Source of the DNA: Rheinheimera sediminis
GTDB lineage: Bacteria; Pseudomonadota; Gammaproteobacteria; Enterobacterales; Alteromonadaceae
NCBI RefSeq assembly: GCF_004005375.1
Contig: NZ_RZUF01000018.1
Span: forward strand, 1-64,000
Length of the DNA: 64,000 bases
Direction: 5' to 3'
A program made the translations under genes and the position numbers. The notes beneath the pieces were generated by a model. That model was not told the origin of the DNA and did not search any database. It saw nothing but the letters and a program-made list of their open reading frames with translations. Shown one piece after another: positions 18,170-26,885 of this stretch (position 1 is the first letter of the stretch; every line of letters starts with the position of its first letter).

Positions 18170-18871
18170 ATGAAAATGTACGATAAATTTTTTAGAGCCG
18201 TCTTATTCTATGCGTTATTCGCAATGCTATTTATGCCGCCATTTTTTGTACAGGCTGAGAGTTTCAGCCCGCAACAACTTACGACTGCAGTACAAGATTG
18301 GCTGGCACTGCAAGACGAAGTAACTGCAGGCACTCAAAGCCAAATCAAAGCCTTTGATTCGCGCCTGGGGTATAAAGAGTGCAGTGAGGAGCTACAACTA
18401 AGTTTTGCTGGCCCTGTGAATAATCAAGCTACAGTGCAAATTCGTTGCACAAGCCCACAACAATGGCAGCTCTATATTTCTGTTCGCTTTAGTCAACAAA
18501 CAGAAGCAGTGCTGAGCTTACGTAATATTGCTTTAGGTTCAATGATTACTGCCGATATGTTAACCATGGGACAAGCGGATTTGCGACTCGCCAGAGGTTC
18601 TTTGGTAAAAAACCCGGCCACTGTGCTAGGTGCCAGGGTAAAAAGAAGTTTGTCTGCAGGACAAGTTGTCACATTGCAGGATCTTTGTCTTGTATGTAAA
18701 GGCGATATAGTTACAATTAGTGGTTTGAATAACGGGCTTGAAGTCAGGGCCATCGGAATAGCTCAGATGGATGGCATTCTAGGTGACCAAATTCAGGTCA
18801 CTAACAGGCAGTCCAACAGAACAGTGGTAGCTGAAGTTGTTGCAGTGAAAAAAGTTGCAGTAAAATTTTAA
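18170..18871 (+). CDS. flgA: P-ring assembly chaperone FlgA
   Basis: Periplasmic chaperone for FlgI, 233 aa. It has a signal peptide or anchor (VLFYALFAMLFMPPFFVQA) and a C-terminal SAF/ChapFlgA domain with LRNIALGSMITADMLTM and AGQVVTLQDL. The terminal part VRAIGIAQMDGILGDQIQVT is typical. It is divergent from cheV and followed by flgM with a separate promoter. Confidence 0.94.
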   Translation: MKMYDKFFRAVLFYALFAMLFMPPFFVQAESFSPQQLTTAVQDWLALQDEVTAGTQSQIKAFDSRLGYKECSEELQLSFAGPVNNQATVQIRCTSPQQWQLYISVRFSQQTEAVLSLRNIALGSMITADMLTMGQADLRLARGSLVKNPATVLGARVKRSLSAGQVVTLQDLCLVCKGDIVTISGLNNGLEVRAIGIAQMDGILGDQIQVTNRQSNRTVVAEVVAVKKVAVKF

Positions 18872-18879
18872 ATACTGGC

Positions 18880-18906
18880 TAAAGTTTTACCGGGCGCTGC
18901 CGTTAT
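18880..18906 (+). promoter_or_regulatory. Sigma-28 type promoter of flgM
   Basis: TAAA-N15-GCCGTTAT, against TAAA-N15-GCCGATAA. The -35 continues as TAAAGTTT, matching the extended FliA consensus. A FliA-driven flgM gives feedback on sigma-28 and is a well-known arrangement. Confidence 0.8.
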
Positions 18907-18947
18907 ACAAAGTAAGGGATCCGAAGCCGGATGAAGAGGGTAGAAAA

Positions 18948-19289
18948 ATGGCGATCAATGTAAACACAGGCCTGCCAGTCACTCAACAAGTGAAAGCGGA
19001 CAAAGCCGAACAACAAAACGTTCAGAAACAGCAAGTTGCACAACAACAGGCTGTGCAGCAGCAGGTCACTACAGGCTCAGCTGCGCAAAAGCAGGATTCA
19101 GTGTCACTGACTTCTCAGGCTCAGCAATTCAGCAAAGCCCAAGATAAAGCAAAAGCTAGCTCAGGTATTGATCAAGAGAAAATTGACAAGATCAAACAGG
19201 AAATTTCTGAGGGAAAATACAAAGTGAACGTAGAACAACTGGCACGTCGAATTGTCCAGTTTGAAGGAGAACTTTTTAGTAAAAAATGA
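18948..19289 (+). CDS. flgM: Anti-sigma-28 factor FlgM
   Basis: Small protein, 113 aa, that holds FliA inactive until it is exported through the completed hook. The N-terminal half is disordered and Gln/Lys/Ala rich. The conserved FlgM region is at the C-terminus (IDQEKIDKIKQEISEGKYKV then VEQLARRIVQFE). AAGAGGGTAG-like ribosome site precedes ATG. Its last codons overlap the flgN ATG by four bases. Confidence 0.93.
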   Translation: MAINVNTGLPVTQQVKADKAEQQNVQKQQVAQQQAVQQQVTTGSAAQKQDSVSLTSQAQQFSKAQDKAKASSGIDQEKIDKIKQEISEGKYKVNVEQLARRIVQFEGELFSKK

Positions 19290-19720
19290 GTAGCGCCTCC
19301 TCTTCTATTCTCACCCTGTTAAACCAGCAAGAGCAGCATCTGGATGAGTTGCTCTTATTGCTTCAAAAAGAGCTGGACGCCATCCGGACTCGTGATGTTG
19401 AAGCTCTCAAAACTACCACCGATCAGAAAGTTCATTTGCTCGAGCTTGTTCAGGCGGCCGATCAGCAAGTTGCTGCATCACCAGAACTTGCAGGAGCCAA
19501 AACACAAAGTTGGTTTCAAGAGCAGTTGAGTCGTCTGGAAGAAAAGCTGACTCAGTGTAAATTCCAGAATCAGGTCAACAGCCAAAGCGTAGAGCAAAGT
19601 CAGCTGGTGATTGAACGTTTTAAGACCGAATTACTGCAAAGTCGTGGCCGTGCAGGGCTAACCTACACCAGTAAAGGCAAAGCAGCTCAAGTAGATAAAG
19701 GTTCCGGCATCAAAGCATAA
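19286..19720 (+). CDS. flgN: FlgK/FlgL export chaperone FlgN
   Basis: Cytoplasmic helical chaperone, 144 aa, for the hook-associated proteins. The sequence is predicted almost fully helical with heptad-like Leu (LLNQQEQHLDELLLLLQKEL) and matches the FlgN family layout. It overlaps flgM by four bases (ATGA), the usual flgMN pair. It is convergent with flgP. Confidence 0.88.
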   Translation: MSSASSSILTLLNQQEQHLDELLLLLQKELDAIRTRDVEALKTTTDQKVHLLELVQAADQQVAASPELAGAKTQSWFQEQLSRLEEKLTQCKFQNQVNSQSVEQSQLVIERFKTELLQSRGRAGLTYTSKGKAAQVDKGSGIKA

Positions 19721-19780
19721 AAATGGCATCAGCTAACATTAGTTGCAATTAACTCATGTCATCTAACCCCATTTCTTGTT

Positions 19781-20239
19781 TTAATAGTATTTCACATTTT
19801 TGATACGGCGCGTTGGCTGGCTGTTTAAATACAAATCGTAAACCTGTTTAAAATCTAACTCCAGTTCAGTCGCGTACACATCACCCACAGGGTAAGTTTT
19901 GACGACTCTGGCTCCACGGATAATACCACTGACCGATGAATTCAGTTGATCATTACCAAGCATCATCTGCTGTAGATTAGCGTTAGCGTCAATTCTTTGG
20001 CCATACACTTGCTCAGCCAACTCTCTGTAAGCTTCCAGCTTTGAGGCTTTCATCGCCATCAACATGCGCTCCTGCTCAGTTGCTCCAGGTTGCTGACTTA
20101 AAGGAGCATAACCTACGGCTTTTAACACAGGAAAACTTTGGGGCTGTACCGTTTCCCATTCTACATGGCGGTCAGCAACCATATTGCAGCCTGTTAAAAA
20201 GGTTAGCAATACTGCGCTGATTGTCAGTTTTTTCATCAT
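19781..20239 (-). CDS. flgP: Flagellar outer-membrane lipoprotein FlgP (LPP20 family)
   Basis: Lipoprotein of 152 aa with lipobox LTGC (signal MKKLTISAVLLTFLTGC). The domain is LPP20/FlgP type (VLKAVGYAPLSQQPG, AMKASKLEAYRELAEQVYG). In Vibrio FlgP forms, with FlgO and FlgT, the H-ring/outer-membrane disc around the polar motor. The start is one of two adjacent ATGs after AGAGG. The flgO gene that is normally beside it is absent here, and FlgO-family genes lie 8-11 kb away. Confidence 0.88.
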   Translation of the reverse strand: MMKKLTISAVLLTFLTGCNMVADRHVEWETVQPQSFPVLKAVGYAPLSQQPGATEQERMLMAMKASKLEAYRELAEQVYGQRIDANANLQQMMLGNDQLNSSVSGIIRGARVVKTYPVGDVYATELELDFKQVYDLYLNSQPTRRIKNVKYY

Positions 20240-20273
20240 GGCCTGCCTCTGCCTAATTAGTTGGACAAAATGA

Positions 20274-20289
20274 TGCACAATCTATGCCT
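20274..20289 (-). promoter_or_regulatory. Sigma-54 type promoter of flgP
   Basis: On the minus strand: AGGCATA-GATT-GTGCA. The -24 GGCA and -12 TGC are at the correct ten-base spacing, 35 bp before the flgP start. It is a weaker match than the flgT site. Confidence 0.5.
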
Positions 20290-20449
20290 TTTCTATCACT
20301 ACTGTACAGAGCAAACAAAATATCTTTGCCCGTCACGGCCCCCTTCTGTTACTACGCCCATAGGCAAGATGAAAAATCGAGCGTTGTCATCCCTACGCCA
20401 AAGCTTACTTTAACTTCTAACTGCCAGCCAGAAGATACATAATGCATTA

Positions 20450-20465
20450 AGGCACGGCTTTTGCT
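20450..20465 (+). promoter_or_regulatory. Sigma-54 promoter of flgT
   Basis: AGGCACG-GCTT-TTGCT matches TGGCACG-N4-TTGCW except for the first base. It lies 36 bp before the flgT ATG and is divergent from the flgP site in the same 261-bp spacer. Confidence 0.85.
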
Positions 20466-20500
20466 TAACACCTGATAGATATTTTCTTCGAGGGTTCGTC

Positions 20501-21658
20501 ATGCGTTTATCAGCACTTCGCTTGTCACTACTGGCTGTATCAGTACTGCCAGCTTTAGTTTCAGCCGACTGGTATGAAGCTGCAGGTCAGGCCGTGCTTC
20601 GGGCAGGAGACAAAGTCGCAGCAAGAAAGGCCGCGACCGAAGATGCGGTGCGCAAGGCGTTACTTTATTCAGGGGCTTCCATCCGCACTGTGCAGCAGGT
20701 GACTGACGGCTTATTGACCCAAGAGTCGATGTTTTTGCACAGCCAAGGTGAAGTACAAAATGTTCAAATCATCTCCGAAACCGAAGAAAATGGTTATATT
20801 AACGTTACAATCAGAGCTGATATCTATCCGGATCAAAATCAGTGCACTAATTTGCGACTCAAGAAACAGCTGCTAATCAGCCCCTTTGTTATTGAAAACA
20901 GGGAGCAGGCTCTTGTGGGGCAGTTATACGAATTGGATCAGGCCAGTACCAATCTGTTCATACAAAAATTGGAAGAATCTTCAAGCTCAAGCCTGCTCAA
21001 ACTGCTACCCCACCCCATCAGGCAGCAGGAGCTCAGTTATGCCGATCGCGGTGCTTTACAGCGTAATTATGGTGGTCGCTATTTATTGAAAGCCAGTTTA
21101 GCCGATCTCTCTTTAGGAGAGCGGGTTGGCACTAACTGGACTTTTTGGTCCGACCCTGACCGGGAACGTTTTTATCAGCTACAACTGGAGCTATCTGACA
21201 TCCAGCAGCACAAAATACTGTTCAGTCAAACCTATCAAACCTCTGCGGTCTGGGATCTTCGTGAAACCACAGTCATCAGTCCGAAAACTCAGCGTTTCTG
21301 GCATACGGATTATGGCAAATCTATAGCTCGAGTATTAAATGCGGCGGCGCAAGATGTAGAGGAAGCACTGCGCTGCGAAGCCGTGCTGGCTGATATCACA
21401 CTGGTGGATCAGCACAAAGTATTGCTCAACCTGGGCAGTAAACAAGGCCTCAACATAGGTGACGAATTGTCCATACTCTATCGCCGTCAGCACAAAGACA
21501 GCTTTGGCCAATTACAGGACCAATTGACCGTCAGTGAATTGAAAATAAAAGTCACAGAACTGACTCACAATAACGCCTGGGCACAGAGTGTAAATATGGA
21601 TTTACTGGCGAACGTTCAGGTGGGTGACGCTGCGACTTTGGTGAGTAATTCAAAGTAA
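20501..21658 (+). CDS. flgT: Flagellar H-ring protein FlgT
   Basis: Periplasmic protein of 385 aa with a signal peptide (LSALRLSLLAVSVLPALVSA). The N-terminal FlgT region (YEAAGQAVLRAGDKVAARKA) and the C-terminal domain (KVLLNLGSKQGLNIGDELSI) match the three-domain Vibrio FlgT. FlgT forms part of the H-ring that stabilises sodium-driven polar motors. The start follows GAGGG and a clear sigma-54 site. Confidence 0.9.
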   Translation: MRLSALRLSLLAVSVLPALVSADWYEAAGQAVLRAGDKVAARKAATEDAVRKALLYSGASIRTVQQVTDGLLTQESMFLHSQGEVQNVQIISETEENGYINVTIRADIYPDQNQCTNLRLKKQLLISPFVIENREQALVGQLYELDQASTNLFIQKLEESSSSSLLKLLPHPIRQQELSYADRGALQRNYGGRYLLKASLADLSLGERVGTNWTFWSDPDRERFYQLQLELSDIQQHKILFSQTYQTSAVWDLRETTVISPKTQRFWHTDYGKSIARVLNAAAQDVEEALRCEAVLADITLVDQHKVLLNLGSKQGLNIGDELSILYRRQHKDSFGQLQDQLTVSELKIKVTELTHNNAWAQSVNMDLLANVQVGDAATLVSNSK

Positions 21659-21771
21659 AATCCAGATCCATGAATTCGCTGAAGTAGCAAATTGTTCAAT
21701 AAAGAACCTGTTGATTCAACTGGAGTTCACAGAGTTCGACAGCTGTGTTAGTTTATCTACCTACACAAGTT

Positions 21772-21846
21772 CGCTCCATAGTTAAATGGATATAACGGCC
21801 CCCTCCTAAGGGGCAGTTACAGGTTCGATTCCTGTTGGGGCGGCCA
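21772..21846 (+). tRNA. tRNA-Arg (anticodon CCU)
   Basis: A 75-nt cloverleaf ending in encoded CCA. The acceptor arms CGCTCCA / TGGGGCG pair fully (one G-T). The anticodon stem GCCCC/GGGGC encloses loop CTCCTAA, giving CCT at 21805-21807. The T arm is ACAGG-TTCGATT-CCTGT. The sequence matches the body of E. coli tRNA-Arg(CCU). It marks the boundary between the flagellar genes and the pilus/FlgO region. Confidence 0.95.
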
Positions 21847-21960
21847 TTTTTGCATCATACAATTGAGTCCGTGGTGGCTTTTGTGCTGGTACATCTGCTG
21901 TTTTCAGACATTTCTGATTTTCCAAGCTGAACTAGAATCGAAAGGCTCAATCGTCGAGCA

Positions 21961-21988
21961 AAAAAAGAGCCATTAATGGCTCTTTTTT
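21961..21988. terminator. Bidirectional terminator after tRNA-Arg and SPOR gene
   Basis: A perfect 28-bp palindrome: six A, GAGCC, ATTAAT centre, GGCTC, six T. It gives a T-run on both strands and serves the convergent tRNA (plus) and SPOR lipoprotein gene (minus). Confidence 0.85.
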
Positions 21989-22016
21989 CTGGCAGTAAGC
22001 TCAGTGTGGAATGTAT

Positions 22017-22856
22017 TTATAAATCGGCGACGTTTTTAACACCATTGTTACTGCCGATGAAACATTGTCCACCCTGCCCGACAATGCTGCTGCACGCACT
22101 ACGAGCATCAGCTACGGTCAAAGTTCCCATTGCCTTCAGGCGATAGAAAGTGGTATTACCTTTTTGATACTTTTCATACAAAGGTTCCATTCCTGAAAGT
22201 ATTGAACTGTGTCTTCGTTGCATTTGAGTCCAGGTGCTAACCAGCTGATTTGGATTTACTACTGACGCGAGCTGCAATGCATAACGTTGTTGTAATTTAA
22301 CTGTTTCTGCTACCTCAGGAATCAACTCAGACTGCGGCACTGCAGCAGTATTAGTGTCAGCTTTAAATTCTGCAGTGACCTGAACGTCCTTACCCACATC
22401 AACTATTGCTGCGACTGTTTCAGTGTTCACAGCTGTAACCTGGGGAACACCAAGGGATTCAGTTTTCTGTTGCGCTTGTTCGCTGGCCGGATTAACTTGG
22501 CTAACCAGCGCCATGGCATTACTCTCTGGTTTAATAACAGCTGGAGGCTCGAGGGTTTCGTGAAACACCTGTTTATCTAACACTTCAACCTGAGTGTTAT
22601 TATGTGGTGACTGAATGTCAGACTGATAATCAGGATTATCAGCATTTGCCAGTTGGTCAAGGGTAACGATTAACTCTTTCAATTCTGTTTCACTGGCAAC
22701 CAACCTTTGTAAGCTAGGTTTTAATCGACGAAACTCAGCAAGCTCTGCACTGATCTCGTCTGCACTGAGGTGGTTGGAGTTCACAGAGCTGGAGGACGAG
22801 CATCCAACCAATAGTGCGCAGGTTATTAACGACAAAGCTAAGCGGTTGACCTTCAT
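22017..22856 (-). CDS. SPOR-domain lipoprotein of the pilus-like cluster
   Basis: Lipoprotein of 279 aa. The ATG at 22856 follows GTGAGG, and the signal ends in the lipobox LLVGC. An N-terminal helical segment (KPSLQRLVASETELKELI, about residues 40-60) is also found in the largest FlgO-family protein of this window. A long Val/Ala/Thr-rich linker follows. The C-terminal SPOR-like domain (YALQLASVVNPNQLVSTW to GQCFIG, about residues 205-270) is the type that binds denuded septal peptidoglycan. The gene is last in the chaperone-usher cluster, 10 bp from the usher gene. The likely role is to tie an outer-membrane assembly to the cell wall; this is inference. Confidence 0.75.
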   Translation of the reverse strand: MKVNRLALSLITCALLVGCSSSSSVNSNHLSADEISAELAEFRRLKPSLQRLVASETELKELIVTLDQLANADNPDYQSDIQSPHNNTQVEVLDKQVFHETLEPPAVIKPESNAMALVSQVNPASEQAQQKTESLGVPQVTAVNTETVAAIVDVGKDVQVTAEFKADTNTAAVPQSELIPEVAETVKLQQRYALQLASVVNPNQLVSTWTQMQRRHSSILSGMEPLYEKYQKGNTTFYRLKAMGTLTVADARSACSSIVGQGGQCFIGSNNGVKNVADL

Positions 22857-22866
22857 TGGAAAGACC

Positions 22867-25800
22867 TCACAATTTGAATTCAAAATAGTTAACATCGCAG
22901 CTAAAACCTCGAGCTTTTAGTCTTGCACAAATAGCGTCAGCCTCATTTTTCTCTTTTAAAAAAGCGGCTTTTAATTGATATTTGTTGAGATCTTTATCCC
23001 ACAAGTAAAAGGGACTCATTCTGGATACATTCATCCCTGAATTACCAACTAACCCCCAAAATGCTTTTAATACCACCAAAGAATTGAACCGTCCCATATC
23101 GACTGAAAAACCTTGAGTGAACTCCATCTGCTCTAAAGCAAAATCTGCGCCATCAAGTACAGCACCATCCCCTTTTACAGAAAAAAGTGCAGATTCTTTA
23201 TGGCGTAAGTTTTTGTTTCGGCTTGATTTTGGATCGACACGGATAAAATACTGCCCAGGCAGTATGTCATTGAATAAGTAGTAGCCATCAAACTCAGACT
23301 GGGTACTGGAGATGAGGTTGTTCTTTTTGTCCATCAGTTGCAGCTGTATATAGGCGACAGGCTGTTCCGCGTCTCCATCCTCCGCCTGAGAATAAATACG
23401 ACCCTCTATTTCGCCCCCAGTAGTTACTGGAAAATCAATAACTTGTAGCAGACCTTTACGAGGAGTAACAGCGACACCTGAATTCGTTGTCAACATAAAA
23501 GGGTCATCCAGGCTTCGTCTGTCTAAAACTATGTCAGTTTTTTTACCTGATTGCATAGAGGTCATTACAGCAAAACCTCGCGCGTCTGTGGCGGACTGCC
23601 GCTGCGTTTGCAAGGAACGCACAACAGCTCCAACTACAGGTTTTTCACCTTCGTCAAACTGCTGGTTGTTATTTTTATCCTCATACACACGAGCAACTAC
23701 GCTGCCGCTGCTGGTTAGAGGGCGACTTGAGATGATAGGAGCTGCAGGATCAGTACCAAAAGAAGTTCGGGCTGAAAGTCCAAAGACCCAACCGTTGAGC
23801 TCACTGTAAGCCGCGTAGCTACGCAGACTCACCATGTCATTCAGCCAAGAGATACTGCCCGAATATTGCGAAGCACCCGTCTGCAAATACTTATTAAAGG
23901 AGACTGCCAAATTTAAGTTATTTTGAATGCTTTTCGATAAGCTAACATCATAACTGATAATATCTGAGTAAGGTTTAACCGCATAACCGGCACCTATTCG
24001 CGTTGTTATACCTGCAATAGAATTTCTATATTGTACTGAGCCAAGCACACTTTCAGAATAATCGGGCAACAGAATAACGTCATCAACTACAAAGTCATCA
24101 GAAAGGATAGCCTCGCTGCCTGTTGTATCTTGGTTTACTATCGAAAACGGGCGCTCAATTCTTTTGAAATTTAAATTCTCAGTCCAGCGAATAGCGTTTG
24201 ATAAAGTGCCGTAAGGGGAATTCAAACTCAACGAATTTGTCACCGAAGACTGCTCAGATCCATTACTCCGTTCATTCTTCGTCCAGGAATTTCGTGTAGT
24301 CAGTCCAAATCCAGCCTGTTTGAATAAGTCTGCGGAAAAACCAAAAGCATAGGTGTCATAGTTTAATTCCGGATCATCTTTTGTCTTATAGCTTTGAGTG
24401 GAAAATGACAGGGGAATGTTATAAATCCGGCTTCTGAGTGAATGATTCACTGATATATTATCTGAAGAATCTGAACGGTAGCCATTGCTATACAGTAGTT
24501 GATTAAACACCGTCATATCTGTAGTGATACCGTAAGCATTCAGATTTTCACCTTGGTCCGGTTTAAAATCAGTAAAGTTTGCACCTAAAGACAACCAGTT
24601 AGTAACACCATACCTGACTTGACTGCCAAACAAATATCCATAGTTATCTGACGTGGTTACAGTATCTCTGATCCCCAACATGGATTTGTTGAGCTGTACG
24701 TAAGAAGCATCATACACCAGGCTTCCTAAAGTAGTTGAATTGCCATCAATATAGTAACTTTGTGTTAGTCGATTGACTTGACCTTCTGGACCAAACCTGA
24801 CAATTTCGAAATCATTGTTGCCAAAATAAAGCTCGATATCGTTAAACTCATAACGACCGTTTTCTATTGATAATTGCTGTGCTATCAATGCGCCGTTTCG
24901 ATAGAGTTCAACATCCCAGCCGTTTTGCACTTCACCTGTAATATTCACTTTTTGCAGGTTAACCAGATCAGTCTGAGAGGCGTTGGTCAGATACAAGCCG
25001 CGACTTTGCTCCAGAGTCTGGGTAAAACCGGCAGAGACAGGAGTAACATCACCGAACTCGACCCGAGATAACAGACCCACTTTTCCTCCCTCTGTCGCTT
25101 CAAAGTCTTTGGCTAACTTTAGACGGCCATCACTCACCAACTCCTTGTCATTGCCAGTTAAATACAGCTCAGAATTCAGATGAACAAGATCCCCAGTACT
25201 CAGCAGTGAATAAGAAGAAGTATTATCGCCTTGTTTAGCTACTCTTGTACCCAGCTGAAGATCCACCAAGGGTCTGGAAAAGGTTGTCATCGCGTTGTTT
25301 AGCCATGGCATCACGGATTCCTGAACTTCACCAGCGGATCTGATTTGTCGCCCTTGCCTGGCTAATCGAGCTTCTATGGGCAAAGTTTTATCCGAATCCA
25401 GATAAACAGTCAGGCTTTCTTCATTTATACGGAAAGTGAGGCCAAACCACTGCTGCAATTGAGTCACTGACAGATAAAAATCGTCGTCTAAGAGTCCAAA
25501 TTGCTCAGGTGTCAGCTTAATAGCATTGCTGCCAATACGACCAGTTGCGCCTTCTTCGGTTACCGTTAACTCAAACCTGTTTTGTTCATCATAAATCCAG
25601 CCATCAAACTGCTGAGTGTCAAGGTTGTAATTAATGGCGACATTTAAAAGTGCCATCAGGTTGGCTAAGCCAAATCTGAGGCCGTCAACACCCTGATAAG
25701 CCAGCACCTCTGACAAGGTATAATTCCCTAGCCTCAGGGAAATAATCAATTCTTCATCAAGATTAAAACGACTGGTCTCAGGTAATGTTTCAGCGCTTAA

Positions 25801-26037
25801 AGCAAAAGCACTATTAGAAGCAGTCACTGCAGCTGCAGAAGAGGAGGACTTTGCCTCAGAAGAGACGACAGTATCTGGTTGGACAGCCAATTTCTTTCGT
25901 AATGACGAAAGAAGATGTCGGACTTTTTCGTTGTTAAGCGCAGCCTGCTGGTCAGGCTCAGCAGACTGCACATCAGAAGATATTGAAAGAACAGAAGCAC
26001 ATATAAAAACTGTAAAAATACGATGTTCTGTCAGCAC
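22867..26037 (-). CDS. Usher-like outer-membrane protein with SPOR-like C-terminus
   Basis: Large protein of 1056 aa with a signal peptide. The GTG start has AGAGG six bases upstream. The centre resembles chaperone-usher pilus ushers of the alternate CS1/TcfC type: beta-barrel strands, with a plug/E-set region around NITGEVQNGWDVELYRNGAL and YYIDGNSTTLG. After the barrel come two regulatory-like beta domains. The first, near residue 770, has a Ca-type loop YEDKNNNQQFDEGE. The second is near 880 (GYYLFNDILPGQYFIRVDP). The last 45 residues (YQLKAAFLKEKNEADAICAR then LKARGFSC) resemble a SPOR repeat, which is unusual for an usher. It likely secretes and assembles the pilin-like proteins. The family call is by pattern only. 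Confidence 0.7.
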   Translation of the reverse strand: MLTEHRIFTVFICASVLSISSDVQSAEPDQQAALNNEKVRHLLSSLRKKLAVQPDTVVSSEAKSSSSAAAVTASNSAFALSAETLPETSRFNLDEELIISLRLGNYTLSEVLAYQGVDGLRFGLANLMALLNVAINYNLDTQQFDGWIYDEQNRFELTVTEEGATGRIGSNAIKLTPEQFGLLDDDFYLSVTQLQQWFGLTFRINEESLTVYLDSDKTLPIEARLARQGRQIRSAGEVQESVMPWLNNAMTTFSRPLVDLQLGTRVAKQGDNTSSYSLLSTGDLVHLNSELYLTGNDKELVSDGRLKLAKDFEATEGGKVGLLSRVEFGDVTPVSAGFTQTLEQSRGLYLTNASQTDLVNLQKVNITGEVQNGWDVELYRNGALIAQQLSIENGRYEFNDIELYFGNNDFEIVRFGPEGQVNRLTQSYYIDGNSTTLGSLVYDASYVQLNKSMLGIRDTVTTSDNYGYLFGSQVRYGVTNWLSLGANFTDFKPDQGENLNAYGITTDMTVFNQLLYSNGYRSDSSDNISVNHSLRSRIYNIPLSFSTQSYKTKDDPELNYDTYAFGFSADLFKQAGFGLTTRNSWTKNERSNGSEQSSVTNSLSLNSPYGTLSNAIRWTENLNFKRIERPFSIVNQDTTGSEAILSDDFVVDDVILLPDYSESVLGSVQYRNSIAGITTRIGAGYAVKPYSDIISYDVSLSKSIQNNLNLAVSFNKYLQTGASQYSGSISWLNDMVSLRSYAAYSELNGWVFGLSARTSFGTDPAAPIISSRPLTSSGSVVARVYEDKNNNQQFDEGEKPVVGAVVRSLQTQRQSATDARGFAVMTSMQSGKKTDIVLDRRSLDDPFMLTTNSGVAVTPRKGLLQVIDFPVTTGGEIEGRIYSQAEDGDAEQPVAYIQLQLMDKKNNLISSTQSEFDGYYLFNDILPGQYFIRVDPKSSRNKNLRHKESALFSVKGDGAVLDGADFALEQMEFTQGFSVDMGRFNSLVVLKAFWGLVGNSGMNVSRMSPFYLWDKDLNKYQLKAAFLKEKNEADAICARLKARGFSCDVNYFEFKL

Positions 26038-26046
26038 TCAATACCT

Positions 26047-26874
26047 CTATTTCATAAGCACATCTCTCACGGAGAACTGTTCAGTTTTAGTGCCGAACTG
26101 AGTCCCTTGGTACTCTTTTATACCGTCGAAAGATACTGTCAACTTTCCATCAGACAATGCATTGTTTGTGCCAACCCAGGCAAGTTTCACTTGAGCTTTC
26201 TTTAGTTCTGGATACAAACTGTAATCGTTCAGGCGGGCTATCACTTGCGGCTTTCCATCTTTACCTTCGAGTGTCGCGACTATATCTCCGCGGGCCGAGT
26301 AGCGCGAATTATTCGATATAGAGACAATCACCTGCGGTACTTCATTAGGCTGCGCCACTTTAACCGATGTTTTTTCAATGCTTAAACTCACCTCTGGCTT
26401 ACCTTGCCTTACCACTACCGGAATGCTGAAGCTGGTGGTGAAGTTAATTTTAATGCCCGCACTTTCTATAGAGCCGGCCTGCTCTGCTGCAACTGGTATA
26501 GCTTTAAAACGCATATGTGAGCGATATTCACCTTCAGCTAAATCTTTTGGCCTGCGCAGCATAATACGGACAACTTGTTTTTCTTCCGGCTTCAAGGTAA
26601 CGCGTCTTGGGCTGAAACGTAACATCTTGCTGGCAGAAAACTCATGACTGACTTGAGTTTTGTGTTTTTGATAACCACCGAGTTCTGAGGCTATTTTATC
26701 TTCCCAACCCAATTCATAACTGTTCACCTTGTTTGATGTATTCATCAAAACCACTTCAACGACTTTATCATCTGAATCAAAAGTAACTTTAGTTGGGCTT
26801 ATTAACAATGTGGCAGATACAGGCCACGCAAGAGCTAAAGCAATAGCTAAGAAGCTAAATAGAATTCTGTTCAT
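26047..26874 (-). CDS. Periplasmic pilus chaperone-like protein
   Basis: 275 aa from the ATG after GAGGA. The frame runs five codons further upstream, but that codon has no ribosome site. It has a signal peptide (FLAIALALAWPVSA) and then the N-terminal Ig-like domain of pilus chaperones (LLISPTKVTFDSDDKVVEVV). LKPEEKQVVRIMLRRPKDLA is the F1-G1-type edge strand used for donor-strand complementation. A second beta domain follows. It probably folds and escorts the two upstream pilin-like proteins to the usher. Confidence 0.75.
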   Translation of the reverse strand: MNRILFSFLAIALALAWPVSATLLISPTKVTFDSDDKVVEVVLMNTSNKVNSYELGWEDKIASELGGYQKHKTQVSHEFSASKMLRFSPRRVTLKPEEKQVVRIMLRRPKDLAEGEYRSHMRFKAIPVAAEQAGSIESAGIKINFTTSFSIPVVVRQGKPEVSLSIEKTSVKVAQPNEVPQVIVSISNNSRYSARGDIVATLEGKDGKPQVIARLNDYSLYPELKKAQVKLAWVGTNNALSDGKLTVSFDGIKEYQGTQFGTKTEQFSVRDVLMK

Positions 26875-26885
26875 AAAGTCCTCAT

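Noticed and set aside
22867-26037. Reading the large protein as a two-gene fusion error
   Set aside because: The frame is continuous, with strand-like pattern throughout and a sensible domain order. I see no sign of a frameshift.
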